Origin: an uncultured Clostridia bacterium
Lineage (GTDB): Bacteria > Bacillota > Clostridia > Christensenellales > Aristaeellaceae
Assembly (NCBI GenBank): GCA_947166385.1
Contig: CAMVEB010000013.1
Span: 1 to 64,000 of the forward strand
Reading direction: 5' to 3'
DNA: 64,000 nt
Part shown: piece by piece, positions 24,106 to 33,306 of the stretch
Position numbering within the stretch: position 1 is the stretch's first letter
How the letters are laid out: each line of letters starts with the position of its first letter
The notes under the pieces: generated by a model
What the model was told of the DNA's origin: nothing
Seen by the model: only the letters and a program-made list of their open reading frames with translations
The model's database searches: none
Program-made: the position numbers and the translations under genes

Positions 24106-26008
24106 TTTCAACCTCTCCGGAAAACTTTATCGCGGTCAGTGGTTTTGTTTCCTGCAGAGTTTCTCCGACATAAACCGTGCACGTATACGACCGTGCGTCC
24201 GGTATATCAAAGGTATCCTCCAGTTCCCGATCCGCTCCGGGTTCCACCGTATAGTACCTGGTTTCCACTTCCACATTGGATGAGACTGCCTGGATGCTGA
24301 GCCGCACCTTCAGGGGCGACTCGCTTTCCTCCAGTTCCACAGTGACAAACGCAGTGCAGTAGGCTTCCGGATAACGGTACAGCGTCAGCTGCACCTGAGT
24401 TTCCTGAGCAAGGCGAGTCCCTGCTTCGGGAACGATGGCAGCAATGGTTCCGTGTTCCTCCGCGTTTTCCGTCATCACATATTTCAGAGAAGGCTGCAGG
24501 ATCAGATTTGCCTTCGGCAGCACTTCCTCTGCCTCCTGCAACGTTTTCCCGATAAGATCCGGCACAGTTGTTACCCCATAGCTGATCGTCAGCACCACGG
24601 GATCGTCCCGGTTCACTAGTTCATCTGCCGCCGGAGACTGATTCATAACATTGCCCCGGGCCACTTCTCCACTGGCTGCCCGCTCCCATGTAATATTCTG
24701 GATCTTATTTTCCTTGAGGAGTGCCGTCGCTTCCTCAGCTGTCTTTCCGATTACGCTTGGCATCTTGATCGGCACATACCCGCTGGAAACCAGCAGGACA
24801 ATCTTATCTCCTTTTCTCGCTGTTTTTGTAGCTTCAGGTGTCTGCCGGAACACCTGGTTGGGCTCAACTTCATCCGTAGTCATCATAATTGGGTTGGTTT
24901 TCAGCCCCAGGTTTTCCAGCGTCTCCGTTGCTTCCTGGAGATTCATCCCGTAAACATCCGGCAGTTTGACTGTAAAAATTGTTTGGTTGTAAATTGCTTT
25001 CCCGCCGAACCAGATGCCTGTCAGCACAACAAGAACCAATAAGGCATCTGCAGCAATGCGCCAGGTCCGCTTTTTCTCAGCAGTCTTCACTTTTCGGCGC
25101 AGCGCTGTGTATTCGTTCTTGTCGCCGATAACCTGAGGCTTCGGCTGCCGAACTCCCATCTCGTTTTCCGGAATCGTTGTCTGCTCACCGCGCTCCTCCA
25201 GAGCGGCTCGCAAATCGGTCGCCATGTCCCGGGCCGACTGGTACCGCATCGCGGGATCTTTCTCCATGGCTTTCATACAGACCTGGACAACGCTAGTCGG
25301 CACATCCGGGGCAATGCTCTGAATATCAGCGGGCCGGGTATGCAAATGCTGCATGGCTACTGCCACCGGGTTGTCTCCGTCGAAGGGCACGCGTCCTGTC
25401 AGCATCTCATACAGTACAACACCGGTGGAGTAGATATCGCTGGCCGCAGTTGCTCCTTCGCCCCGGGCCTGTTCCGGTGAAAAATAATGCACAGAGCCCA
25501 TAACATTATCGCCCCGGGTCAGCGTGGCGCTGTCGGCAATGCGTGCAATGCCGAAATCCGCAACCTTGATATGGCCGTCCTCATGAACCAGGATGTTCTG
25601 CGGTTTGATATCCCGGTGGACAATCCCGTTGCGATGCGCGTGCTCCAGTGCGCTCAGGATTCTGATGGAAATCTGGCATGCCAGCGGCGCGTTCAGCCTT
25701 CCGCGTTCCTGAATCACTGTTTTCAAAGTCTTTCCCTGCACATACTCCATGACCAGGTAACGGTTTTCCCCATCCATGCCGACATCAAGCAGGTTTACAA
25801 TATTGTGATGGGTCATTTTGCTGGCAGCTTCAGCTTCCCGTTGGAACCGTCCGATAAACTCCCGGTCTTCATTGTATTCCGGTCGAAGTACTTTCACGGC
25901 TACGTTATGCCCGGTTCGCAGATCCACAGCCCGGTACACAATCGCCATTCCACCCATACCGATCTGTTCCAGCAGTCGATATCGGCCGGCAAGAATTTTG
26001 TCTATCAT
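24095..26008 (-). CDS. prkC: PASTA-domain serine/threonine protein kinase
   Basis: The 637-residue kinase has a glycine-rich loop (GMGGMAIVYRA), Lys39, HRDIKPQN at 131-138 and DFG at 151-153. One membrane helix (near 320-345) links to three extracellular PASTA domains (motifs VKLPDVYGMNLQEATETLE, IKMPSVIGKTAEEATALL, TTVPDLIGKTLQEAEEVL) and a final beta-rich domain with many Glu and Thr residues. PASTA domains bind peptidoglycan fragments, so the kinase ties wall state to growth and germination-like signals. The cognate phosphatase gene ends just before ATG 26008. Confidence 0.95.
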   Translation of the reverse strand: MIDKILAGRYRLLEQIGMGGMAIVYRAVDLRTGHNVAVKVLRPEYNEDREFIGRFQREAEAASKMTHHNIVNLLDVGMDGENRYLVMEYVQGKTLKTVIQERGRLNAPLACQISIRILSALEHAHRNGIVHRDIKPQNILVHEDGHIKVADFGIARIADSATLTRGDNVMGSVHYFSPEQARGEGATAASDIYSTGVVLYEMLTGRVPFDGDNPVAVAMQHLHTRPADIQSIAPDVPTSVVQVCMKAMEKDPAMRYQSARDMATDLRAALEERGEQTTIPENEMGVRQPKPQVIGDKNEYTALRRKVKTAEKKRTWRIAADALLVLVVLTGIWFGGKAIYNQTIFTVKLPDVYGMNLQEATETLENLGLKTNPIMMTTDEVEPNQVFRQTPEATKTARKGDKIVLLVSSGYVPIKMPSVIGKTAEEATALLKENKIQNITWERAASGEVARGNVMNQSPAADELVNRDDPVVLTISYGVTTVPDLIGKTLQEAEEVLPKANLILQPSLKYVMTENAEEHGTIAAIVPEAGTRLAQETQVQLTLYRYPEAYCTAFVTVELEESESPLKVRLSIQAVSSNVEVETRYYTVEPGADRELEDTFDIPDARSYTCTVYVGETLQETKPLTAIKFSGEVENDE

Positions 26009-26010
26009 CT

Positions 26011-26895
26011 TCACGCCTCCTGACCCTGAGCAGCGTCAGAATTTGTGCTTTCTGTTTCATTTTTTTCGCTGACATCCCCGATGCAGTCTGTCATCAGAAT
26101 TAGTGTGATATTGTCTTTCCCACCGTTGTCCAGTGCTTTCTGCAGAAGCCGGTCTGCCGCCTCGCTTTCATCCTCGATCGATGCAAGCTCCTGCAGTTCC
26201 GCGCGACTCATCTGGCCGTAAAGGCCATCGGAGCATACAAGCCACCGGTCGCCCTGCATCCGTCCTTCATTGTACAGGTCTACCTCGATTGTATCTTCGG
26301 TTCCGACAGCACGGGTAATATAGTTGCGCATCGGGTGGCAGGCCGCCTGCTCTTCCGTCAGTACGCCCCGCCGCACCATATCGGCTACCAGGGAATGATC
26401 CGCCGTGACCTGGCGCATTTCTCCACCGCGCAGCAAATACGCACGGCTGTCCCCAACCTGAGCAATCAATATCTCCCTGTCCGTCGGCCACAGCAGTGTC
26501 AGCGTCGTGCCCATGCCGGTCAGCGTCGCGTCATGCTCCTGCTGTTCCCACAGTTCCAGATTGATCTTTTTCACCAGTTCGCTCATCAGCGTCAGTTCCG
26601 GTTCCCGGTCCTTCGTCTCCCTTAGCAGTCCATCGCGCAGCCCACCGGAAGCGATTTCCCCGCCGTTATGTCCGCCCATACCGTCCGCAACACCGGCCAG
26701 CCCATTTCCGGTGATCACTGCGTCCTGGTTGCTCTTCCGCACCAGACCGACATCCGTCCGCCATACCGTCCGAAGGCCCCGGATCATGCTGTTCTTCTCC
26801 GGTTCTGAGTTCCCGGTTGATTCATGTTCCCAGGGATCACTCTCAGGATTTTTCATTCTCTTTGCAGCAGCATCTTTCAGGTTAAACTTCCGCAT
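26011..26895 (-). CDS. PP2C-family protein phosphatase (Stp/PrpC type)
   Basis: The 294-residue protein has the PP2C core: DVGLVRKSNQDAV, VADGMGGHNGGEIAS, GTTLTLLWP, VGDSRAYLLRGGE, LVCSDGLYGQM and NGGKDNITLILM, so the metal-binding aspartates are all present. An N-terminal extension of about 45 charged residues precedes the catalytic domain. It dephosphorylates targets of the adjacent PASTA kinase. A longer frame is open upstream, but ATG 26895 follows AAGGAGAG and gives a sensible 19-base overlap with rlmN. Confidence 0.93.
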   Translation of the reverse strand: MRKFNLKDAAAKRMKNPESDPWEHESTGNSEPEKNSMIRGLRTVWRTDVGLVRKSNQDAVITGNGLAGVADGMGGHNGGEIASGGLRDGLLRETKDREPELTLMSELVKKINLELWEQQEHDATLTGMGTTLTLLWPTDREILIAQVGDSRAYLLRGGEMRQVTADHSLVADMVRRGVLTEEQAACHPMRNYITRAVGTEDTIEVDLYNEGRMQGDRWLVCSDGLYGQMSRAELQELASIEDESEAADRLLQKALDNGGKDNITLILMTDCIGDVSEKNETESTNSDAAQGQEA

Positions 26896-27947
26896 GATTT
26901 CTCTCTCCTTGATGTTGCTAGTGTTTTGCGCCGAAGCTGTCCGCAGGCGCCTTCGATATCGTCTCCCATTTCCCGTCTCCGGGTCACAGAGATATGCCTT
27001 TCTTCCAGTACGCACATGAACTGCCGCACCGTCTCTTCCGAAACTCCCTTCAAATGCCGCTCCGGTACTTCGTTCAGGGGGATAAGATTCACATGGCACT
27101 GCATTCCGCGAAGCAGTTCCGCCAGTTCCTTCGCCTGTTCCTTTCCGGCGTTCACCCCATCCACGAGTGCATACTCAAAAATGATCCGTCTGCCGGTCTT
27201 TTGAAGATAGTTCCTGCATGCCTCAAGGACTTCCGTGATCCTCCAGGTATTCGCAATCGGCATTGTCTGCCGCCGGATTTCATCATTCGGTGCATGCAGC
27301 GATATGCACAGCGTCACCGGCAGGTTCTCCTCCGCCAGGTCATACATCCGGGGAACCAGGCCGCACGTGGAAAGCGATACATTCCGCATACTGATCTGGA
27401 TGCCGTCCTCCTCCCGCAAAAGGCGGAGGAACCTGATGACCTGTTCATAGTTATCCAGGGGTTCTCCGCTTCCCATCAGTACCACATGACTGACCCTTTT
27501 CCCTTCATCTTTTTCACTCAGGAAACAGTTCGCGGCCAGGATTTCTCCCAGCATTTCCCCGGCGGTCAGGTCCCGGATCTTCCCCTCCAATGTGGATGCA
27601 CAGAAACGGCACCCCATCCGGCATCCGACCTGTGTGGAAATGCAAAGACTGAATCCATATTTGTACTGCATCAGAACGCCTTCTACACAGTTCCCGTCCC
27701 GAAGCTCATACAGGAATTTAACTGTTCCGTCCAGCGTGCTCGTCTGATGCAGGCGGATTTTCACTGGCTGTGCCACCGCGCTTTCCTGCAGTTTCCTTCG
27801 CATTTCCTGAGGCAGATTGGTCATCCTGTCAAAATCCACTCCCCGGTGTATCCACTCAAAAATCTGTTTCCCACGGAAAGCGGGATACCCCCTCCCGGCC
27901 AGCCATTCTGTCAGTTCCGCCCGGTTCATTCCCGTCAACTCAGTCAT
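26877..27947 (-). CDS. rlmN: 23S rRNA (adenine-2503-C2)-methyltransferase / tRNA A37 methyltransferase
   Basis: The 356-residue radical-SAM enzyme methylates A2503 in the peptidyl-transferase centre. The N-terminal accessory domain (LTEWLAGRGYPAFRGKQIFE) precedes the iron-sulfur motif CRMGCRFCAST. GSGEPLDNYE and the C-terminal catalytic cysteine in EGACGQLR are present. It lies in the conserved order rsmB-rlmN-PP2C-prkC, three bases after rsmB ends. The extra C-terminal residues after the cysteine are somewhat longer than usual. Confidence 0.96.
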   Translation of the reverse strand: MTELTGMNRAELTEWLAGRGYPAFRGKQIFEWIHRGVDFDRMTNLPQEMRRKLQESAVAQPVKIRLHQTSTLDGTVKFLYELRDGNCVEGVLMQYKYGFSLCISTQVGCRMGCRFCASTLEGKIRDLTAGEMLGEILAANCFLSEKDEGKRVSHVVLMGSGEPLDNYEQVIRFLRLLREEDGIQISMRNVSLSTCGLVPRMYDLAEENLPVTLCISLHAPNDEIRRQTMPIANTWRITEVLEACRNYLQKTGRRIIFEYALVDGVNAGKEQAKELAELLRGMQCHVNLIPLNEVPERHLKGVSEETVRQFMCVLEERHISVTRRREMGDDIEGACGQLRRKTLATSRREKSCGSLT

Positions 27948-27950
27948 CCT

Positions 27951-29426
27951 TTAATCCTTTCTTCTCATCCGGCAGACATAGAAGCCTTCCATGCTGTCCC
28001 GATGTTCCAGCAGTTGCAATCCGGTTTGCTGCAGCTTTCTCAGCCGTTCAGGAATAATTTCCGGCAGAGAAGCCGCTTCAAACTCCCGATGCCGTTCCAG
28101 AAAGGCAACTACCTGGTTTTCGTTTTCCTCCGGAAGGATTGAGCACGTGGAATAGACCAGCGTTCCTCCTGGTTTTACATATTCGCACACTGTATCCAGC
28201 ATCCGCTGCTGAAGATCCACCAGTTCCTTCAGGCTTTTCTCCGTCACCCGCATTTTCAGATCCGGTTTCCCGCCAAGCATACCAAGTCCGGTGCAGGGTG
28301 CATCCAGCAGCACCCCATCCATGGACCACTGCAAGTCTTCCCGTCGTTTCAGAGCATCGCGAACCATCGGTCGTACATTTTCGAGCCCCAGCCGCCTGAT
28401 CTGGGCTTCAATCAGCGCCACCCGGTGTTCATGCAAGTCCCAGGCCTGTACCCGTCCTGTTCCGCCCATTAACTCTGCCAGGTAGCAGCTTTTCCCGCCC
28501 GGCGCCGCACAGCAGTCCAGGATCTGTTTTCCCCTCCCGACTTCCATCGCCAGGCAGGCAATCATGCTGCCGCCGGTCATGATGGAAAAAGAGCCGCTCA
28601 GGAAATCCGCATCACGGGCAATGTCTATCGCGCCCCGGATTTTCCAGGCATGAGGGATATCTGTCTTTTCTTTCTCCCAGACTTTTTTCGCCAGCAGCTT
28701 TTCAAATCCTTCATCGTCCAGCTTCGTCAGGTTCGGCCGTACTGTCCAGCTCTCCGCCGATTCCCGGTGGTTCAGAATTAGTCCGGCCTCTTCCGCACCG
28801 TAATGCTCCTTCAGTTTCCTCCAGAGCCACTCCGGTACGCTGTAGTGCAAAGCTGCTGCTTTGTCTGGTTCTGTTTCGGGATCAGGAAACACGAGCTCAT
28901 TCTTTTTCCTGACCAGGTTTCGCAGGATCCCGTTGCAAACGCCCTTCAGTCCTTCCATCCCTGTTTCGACACACAACTGGACGCAGGTGTTCGTTGCCGC
29001 GCTTTCCGGAATCCGGTCTTCCAAAAGGATCTGGCACGCGCCAAGTCGCAGAATATTCCGCAGTTTGATATCCGTGTCCGGCTTGGCCATCACCTGGTTC
29101 AGCACATAATCCAGGTAAATCAGGTGATCCAGTGTATCATACACCAGTCTGGAAACCAGTCGCCGGTCGGCCGCGATCAGGCCGCATCCGTTCAATGCCT
29201 TGTCCAGGCTCAGGGAAGCATAAGCATCCTCCTCTGTTACCTGTCGAATCACGCGCAGTGCCAGTCGTCTTGCCGGCATGCCTTCCATGTCCTGTTTCGG
29301 CACCGGATTCGGTCTGCTGTTTATGGATCGCTGTTTCCATTGGGCCGGAGAAACTTTCCCGGACGACTGACCGTATCCGCCCGGTTTCCCGTTGCCGTTC
29401 TTTCTTCCGTTTCTTTCCTCTCTCAT
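27951..29426 (-). CDS. rsmB: 16S rRNA (cytosine-967-C5)-methyltransferase
   Basis: The 491-residue protein has a basic, disordered N-terminal extension (about 1-50), an NusB-like RNA-binding domain (RLALRVIRQVTEEDAYASLS) and a Fmu-type SAM methyltransferase domain with DCCAAPGGKSC, LLDAPCTGLGM and STCSILPEENE. Both catalytic cysteines are seen. It forms part of the def-fmt-rsmB-rlmN translation cluster; fmt ends 23 bases upstream. The N-terminal extension is unusual in length. Confidence 0.94.
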   Translation of the reverse strand: MREERNGRKNGNGKPGGYGQSSGKVSPAQWKQRSINSRPNPVPKQDMEGMPARRLALRVIRQVTEEDAYASLSLDKALNGCGLIAADRRLVSRLVYDTLDHLIYLDYVLNQVMAKPDTDIKLRNILRLGACQILLEDRIPESAATNTCVQLCVETGMEGLKGVCNGILRNLVRKKNELVFPDPETEPDKAAALHYSVPEWLWRKLKEHYGAEEAGLILNHRESAESWTVRPNLTKLDDEGFEKLLAKKVWEKEKTDIPHAWKIRGAIDIARDADFLSGSFSIMTGGSMIACLAMEVGRGKQILDCCAAPGGKSCYLAELMGGTGRVQAWDLHEHRVALIEAQIRRLGLENVRPMVRDALKRREDLQWSMDGVLLDAPCTGLGMLGGKPDLKMRVTEKSLKELVDLQQRMLDTVCEYVKPGGTLVYSTCSILPEENENQVVAFLERHREFEAASLPEIIPERLRKLQQTGLQLLEHRDSMEGFYVCRMRRKD

Positions 29427-29448
29427 GGTTTCCCTTTCGTCTTTTCTT

Positions 29449-30372
29449 TTATCGGAAGCTGTCCGGATTGAGTCGGTGTCCCCGCAGGTAATCTTCTGCC
29501 TTCATACGTTTCCCGCCCGGTGCCTGTACTTCCAGAATCCGAACAGCGCCTTTTCCGCAGGCGACTGCCAATCCATCTTTTGCATCGGATGCCAACAGAT
29601 CTCCCGGTTCACCTTCTCCCGGAAAATTCACGGCCCGTAACAGTTTCAGCCGCCCTTCCGGCAGGTCAATCCCCGCACAGGGCCAGGGATTCAGTCCATT
29701 GATGATTCCCCGGATCATGTCTGCATCCTGATGAAAATCAAGAATTCCCATTTCTTTTTTAAGCATTGGGTCATAAGTCATTTCTGCCTCGTTCTGGGGA
29801 ATCCGCTGCAGTGTTCCTGCTTCCAGATTACGAAGCGTTTTCTCAAGCAACTCTGCCCCCAACAGGCTCAGTCTTTCAGTCAGCTCGCCGCAGGTTTCAT
29901 CTTCGCCGATCTCGGTCTCGGTGCAAAGCAGCATATCTCCGGTATCAATGCCTTCATCCATCATCATCGTTGTCACGCCTGCCTTCCGGTCCCCGGCCAT
30001 AATGGCATGGGCTATCGGAGCAGATCCCCGGTGTTTTGGCAGCAGCGAAGCATGCACATTGATGTTTCCCAGCAACGGAATCTCCAGGATTTCCCGGCTC
30101 AGGATCTGCCCGAACGCTGCCGTCACACACAGGTCCGGCCTCAGTCTGCGCAGGTCTTCAACGCTGTCCCGCCGGATCTTCTCCGGCTGGTACACAGGAA
30201 TCCCCTTTTCCGTCGCAAATATTTTTACAGGGCTGGCGGCCAGTTTGTTCCCCCGGCCCTTTGGGCGGTCCGGCTGGGTAAATACGCCAACTATTTCCGC
30301 TCCGGTATGGGATACCAACGCTTTCAGGCTGGGAACCGCGAACTCTGGCGTTCCCATGAATACAATTCTCAC
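29449..30372 (-). CDS. fmt: Methionyl-tRNA formyltransferase
   Basis: The 307-residue protein formylates initiator Met-tRNA with 10-formyl-tetrahydrofolate. It starts at GTG with RIVFMGTPEFAVPSLKAL, has NINVHASLLPKHRGSAPIAH with the catalytic Asn, His and Asp sites (GIDTGDM), and a C-terminal OB-like tRNA-binding domain ending RPD-like LNPDSFR. The GTGA overlap with the def stop shows translational coupling to its metabolic partner, deformylase. Confidence 0.96.
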   Translation of the reverse strand: MRIVFMGTPEFAVPSLKALVSHTGAEIVGVFTQPDRPKGRGNKLAASPVKIFATEKGIPVYQPEKIRRDSVEDLRRLRPDLCVTAAFGQILSREILEIPLLGNINVHASLLPKHRGSAPIAHAIMAGDRKAGVTTMMMDEGIDTGDMLLCTETEIGEDETCGELTERLSLLGAELLEKTLRNLEAGTLQRIPQNEAEMTYDPMLKKEMGILDFHQDADMIRGIINGLNPWPCAGIDLPEGRLKLLRAVNFPGEGEPGDLLASDAKDGLAVACGKGAVRILEVQAPGGKRMKAEDYLRGHRLNPDSFR

Positions 30373-30869
30373 TGCGCGTCATCCTCCGGTATATGTCCTT
30401 CAATCTCTTCCGGGGTCAGTTCCCGGTCCATCACGTCAATGTAAAGTTTTCCGTCCAGATGATCGAGCTCGTGGCAAATTGCCCGTGCCTCAAAGCCCTC
30501 CGTTTCCAGCTCCATCAGACGCCCTTTCCGATCCTGGTAACGCACCTTCACCTTCATCGGCCGGGTTACTACACCCTGTCGGCCCGGAACACTCAGGCAA
30601 CCCTCTCGTCCGGTCTGGGTTCCTTCCGCCTCAACGATCTCCGGGTTTACCAGTTCCAGCAGTCCCGTGTGATCCTCAGTCACATCCACCACAGCGACCC
30701 TGCGCAGAATCCCCACCTGAGGTCCTGCCAGTCCGACACCCTCCGCCTTGTACATTGTGTCCGCCATATCCTTCAGAAGGATTGCCAGGCGCAGGTCGAA
30801 TTTTTCCTGACGCTTGCAGGTCTTCCGCAGCGTATCGTCTCCCACTTTCACAATCGTCCTTGTGGCCAT
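30369..30869 (-). CDS. def: Peptide deformylase
   Basis: The 166-residue metalloenzyme removes the formyl group from nascent proteins. The three family motifs are complete: GVGLAGPQVG, EGCLSVPG (metal Cys) and HELDHLDGKLY (two metal His and catalytic Glu). I place the start at ATG 30869 because ATRTIVKVGDDTLRK aligns with family N-termini. An in-frame ATG at 30893 overlaps the priA stop as TAATG and may be the true, coupled start, adding eight residues. Confidence 0.95.
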   Translation of the reverse strand: MATRTIVKVGDDTLRKTCKRQEKFDLRLAILLKDMADTMYKAEGVGLAGPQVGILRRVAVVDVTEDHTGLLELVNPEIVEAEGTQTGREGCLSVPGRQGVVTRPMKVKVRYQDRKGRLMELETEGFEARAICHELDHLDGKLYIDVMDRELTPEEIEGHIPEDDAQ

Positions 30870-30892
30870 ACCAGTCAGCATCTCCTTATTCA

Positions 30893-33133
30893 TTACATCA
30901 TGGATGTCGGATTGATTTCAAACCAGACTTCGCTCCCCGTCGCCGGCCATTCGGCGGCCATTTCTGTCATTGCCCCGAAAAAAGCGTCTGTTTCTGTTCC
31001 GATCAGGGCTTTGATGACAATATGCTTCCGGCTTTTTCCCTTCAGGTACTTGACCGAAGGTGTGTCCCGATTGACCGTCAGCACTTTCTTTTTCCATTCC
31101 GGGTGCAACTCGAGCAATGCGTCTGCTCTTTCTTCCAGCTCTCCGGCCGTTCGCTCTGCCGCTTCCTCATCCCGGCTTTCCACCAGTAGTCTGCCAAGCA
31201 CTGTAAACGGCGGATACAGGCTGTTCCGTCTCCGTCTGAATTCACTCTCAAAGAATGCCCGGTAATCCTGCCGTGCCGCGAATCCGATCACCGGATCCTC
31301 CGGCTTGTAGGTCTGCAGGAAAACTTTCCCGGGATGCTGTCCGCGCCCGGCTCGCCCGGCAACTTGGGTAAACAGTTGGAACGCACGCTCCCGACTCCGG
31401 TAGTCCGGAAGATTCAGAGCAAGATCCGCTGCCACAATCCCGACAAGCGTCACCTGTGGGAAATCCAGCCCTTTGGCAATCATCTGGGTTCCGATCAGGA
31501 TCCTGGCACGTCCGCTGCGAAATTCCTCAAGAATCCTTCCGTGCCCGTCCTTCCCGCCCGTGGTGTCATAATCCATTCGCACGGTAGGGATCCCCGGAAG
31601 CATCTTACGTACCTCATCCTCCACCTTCTGAGTTCCGGCACCGAAATAACGGATATAATGGCTGCCGCATTCGGGACAGAGCACCGGTGGATTCATTGCT
31701 TCTCCGCAGTAGTGGCACCGGAGAATCCCGTCTTCTCCGCCGATGTGGTAAGTCATGCTGATATCACAGTTCGGGCATTTGACTACATAACCGCAACTTC
31801 GGCAGGAGATAAAGGAGTTGTACCCTCGCCGGTTCATCAGCAGGATCGCCTGCTCCCCCTTTTCTGCACATTCTTTGAGTGCCCGGCGAAGCGCACTGCT
31901 TAGTACAGATCGGTTCCCCTTTTCCAGCTCCTGCCTCATATCTGTAATTTCAATTTCTGGTAGCGGCCTGTCATGTACACGTCTCGGCATTTCCAACAAC
32001 GTGTAATCCCCTCGCCGTGCTCGGGCAAAGCTTAAGATACTCGGTGTCGCGCTGGCCAGGATCAGCGTCGCGTTTTCCCGCTGACAGCGGCTTCCGGCCA
32101 CCTCACGCGTATCATATCGGGGATGTCGGTCATTCAGGTATGTACTTTCATGTTCCTCATCGATAACGATCAGCCCTAGCTTTCGCACCGGGGAAAACAC
32201 GGCGCTTCGGGCCCCGATGACAACCCGTGCTTCTCCCCGCAGAATCCGGCGCCATTCGTCGTACCGTTCTCCCGCGCTCAATCGGGAATGAATGACCGCC
32301 GCGACAGCACCGAAACGCCCCCGAAACCAGGAAACCATCTGCGGTGTCAGTGCAATCTCCGGCACCAGGATGATTGCGCTCTTTCCGGCGGCAAGTGTTT
32401 CATGAACTGCTTTCATGAATACTTCTGTTTTTCCGCTGCCCGTTACCCCATGCAGAAGAAATCGTCCGCCTCGGCCGGTCAGGCATGGCAGGATCTCCTC
32501 CAGTGCTTCCTGCTGGCATTCCGTCAGTTCATACCCTGGATCCTGAATCTCCGTGAACACGCCCACCGGTGTCCGCAGAGTTTCTCTCTCTTCCAGTCGG
32601 ATTAACCCGTCATTCTCCAGTTTTTTCAGTGCCTCTCCCGGATCCCGCACTGACTCGCTGAGTTCCCGCACAGTCCTGCTTCTGCCATCCTGCAGGATCT
32701 TCAGTAGTTGTGCCCGTTTGCTGCCCGTGCGGCACACCCGGATAGCATCCGCTGCCTCATCCGCAGATACGCTAAGGGCAGCCGTTCGTACGATTTTGAT
32801 GTGCACCCGCCCGCCGCGCATCTGTGCAGGCAGCATCAGCCGGATCGTTTCCGCCAGTGGGCAGTGTGCCCGATTAGCCATCTCCTTCGCTAGGGCCATC
32901 AGTTCCGGCGGAATCGCTGCGTAGTCCTCCAACGGGCGGGTTACGTTCCGGATCCGCTCCGGGTCTACCTCACTTTCCTCCGTTAGTCCAACGACAACGC
33001 CTTCCTTTTCCCGCGGTCCGAATGGAACAGCCACCCGCTGTCCTTCCGCCAGCTGCATGCCCTCCGGGATCTGGTAGGTAAAGGGTTTTGCCACATTCTC
33101 ATGAACGATGTCCACAATCACCTGACAATACAT
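30893..33133 (-). CDS. priA: Primosomal replication restart helicase PriA
   Basis: The 746-residue protein reloads the replisome at stalled forks. It has the N-terminal 3' DNA-binding domain, Walker A GVTGSGKTEV, a DEEH box (LIVIDEEHESTY), an inserted zinc-binding region with eight cysteines (CRSCGYVVKCPNCD; CHYCGE; CPECG) and helicase motifs TQMIAKGLDFPQV and QVAGRAGRG. ATG 33133 is six bases after AAAGGAGG; eight more upstream codons are open but unlikely. It heads the def-fmt-rsmB run. Confidence 0.96.
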   Translation of the reverse strand: MYCQVIVDIVHENVAKPFTYQIPEGMQLAEGQRVAVPFGPREKEGVVVGLTEESEVDPERIRNVTRPLEDYAAIPPELMALAKEMANRAHCPLAETIRLMLPAQMRGGRVHIKIVRTAALSVSADEAADAIRVCRTGSKRAQLLKILQDGRSRTVRELSESVRDPGEALKKLENDGLIRLEERETLRTPVGVFTEIQDPGYELTECQQEALEEILPCLTGRGGRFLLHGVTGSGKTEVFMKAVHETLAAGKSAIILVPEIALTPQMVSWFRGRFGAVAAVIHSRLSAGERYDEWRRILRGEARVVIGARSAVFSPVRKLGLIVIDEEHESTYLNDRHPRYDTREVAGSRCQRENATLILASATPSILSFARARRGDYTLLEMPRRVHDRPLPEIEITDMRQELEKGNRSVLSSALRRALKECAEKGEQAILLMNRRGYNSFISCRSCGYVVKCPNCDISMTYHIGGEDGILRCHYCGEAMNPPVLCPECGSHYIRYFGAGTQKVEDEVRKMLPGIPTVRMDYDTTGGKDGHGRILEEFRSGRARILIGTQMIAKGLDFPQVTLVGIVAADLALNLPDYRSRERAFQLFTQVAGRAGRGQHPGKVFLQTYKPEDPVIGFAARQDYRAFFESEFRRRRNSLYPPFTVLGRLLVESRDEEAAERTAGELEERADALLELHPEWKKKVLTVNRDTPSVKYLKGKSRKHIVIKALIGTETDAFFGAMTEMAAEWPATGSEVWFEINPTSMM

Positions 33134-33240
33134 CCTCTCCCTCCTTTCCGGGTACAAAAAACCAATTATTATTATACCCCATTCTCCAACCGACTGACAA
33201 GGAAAACCTTTCCTTGTTTCCGGGGATTCCCTTTGATCGA

Positions 33241-33269
33241 TTGCCCTTTTTTCCGGTTTCGGCTATAAT
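33241..33269 (+). promoter_or_regulatory. Promoter of the alpha-galactosidase gene
   Basis: TTGCCC (33241-33246) and a perfect TATAAT (33264-33269) are 17 bases apart, 38 bases before the start codon. The gene stands alone between genes of the opposite strand. Confidence 0.65.
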
Positions 33270-33306
33270 GAGCGAAGAAGAAAATATCTGATTCATGGAG
33301 GTTCCC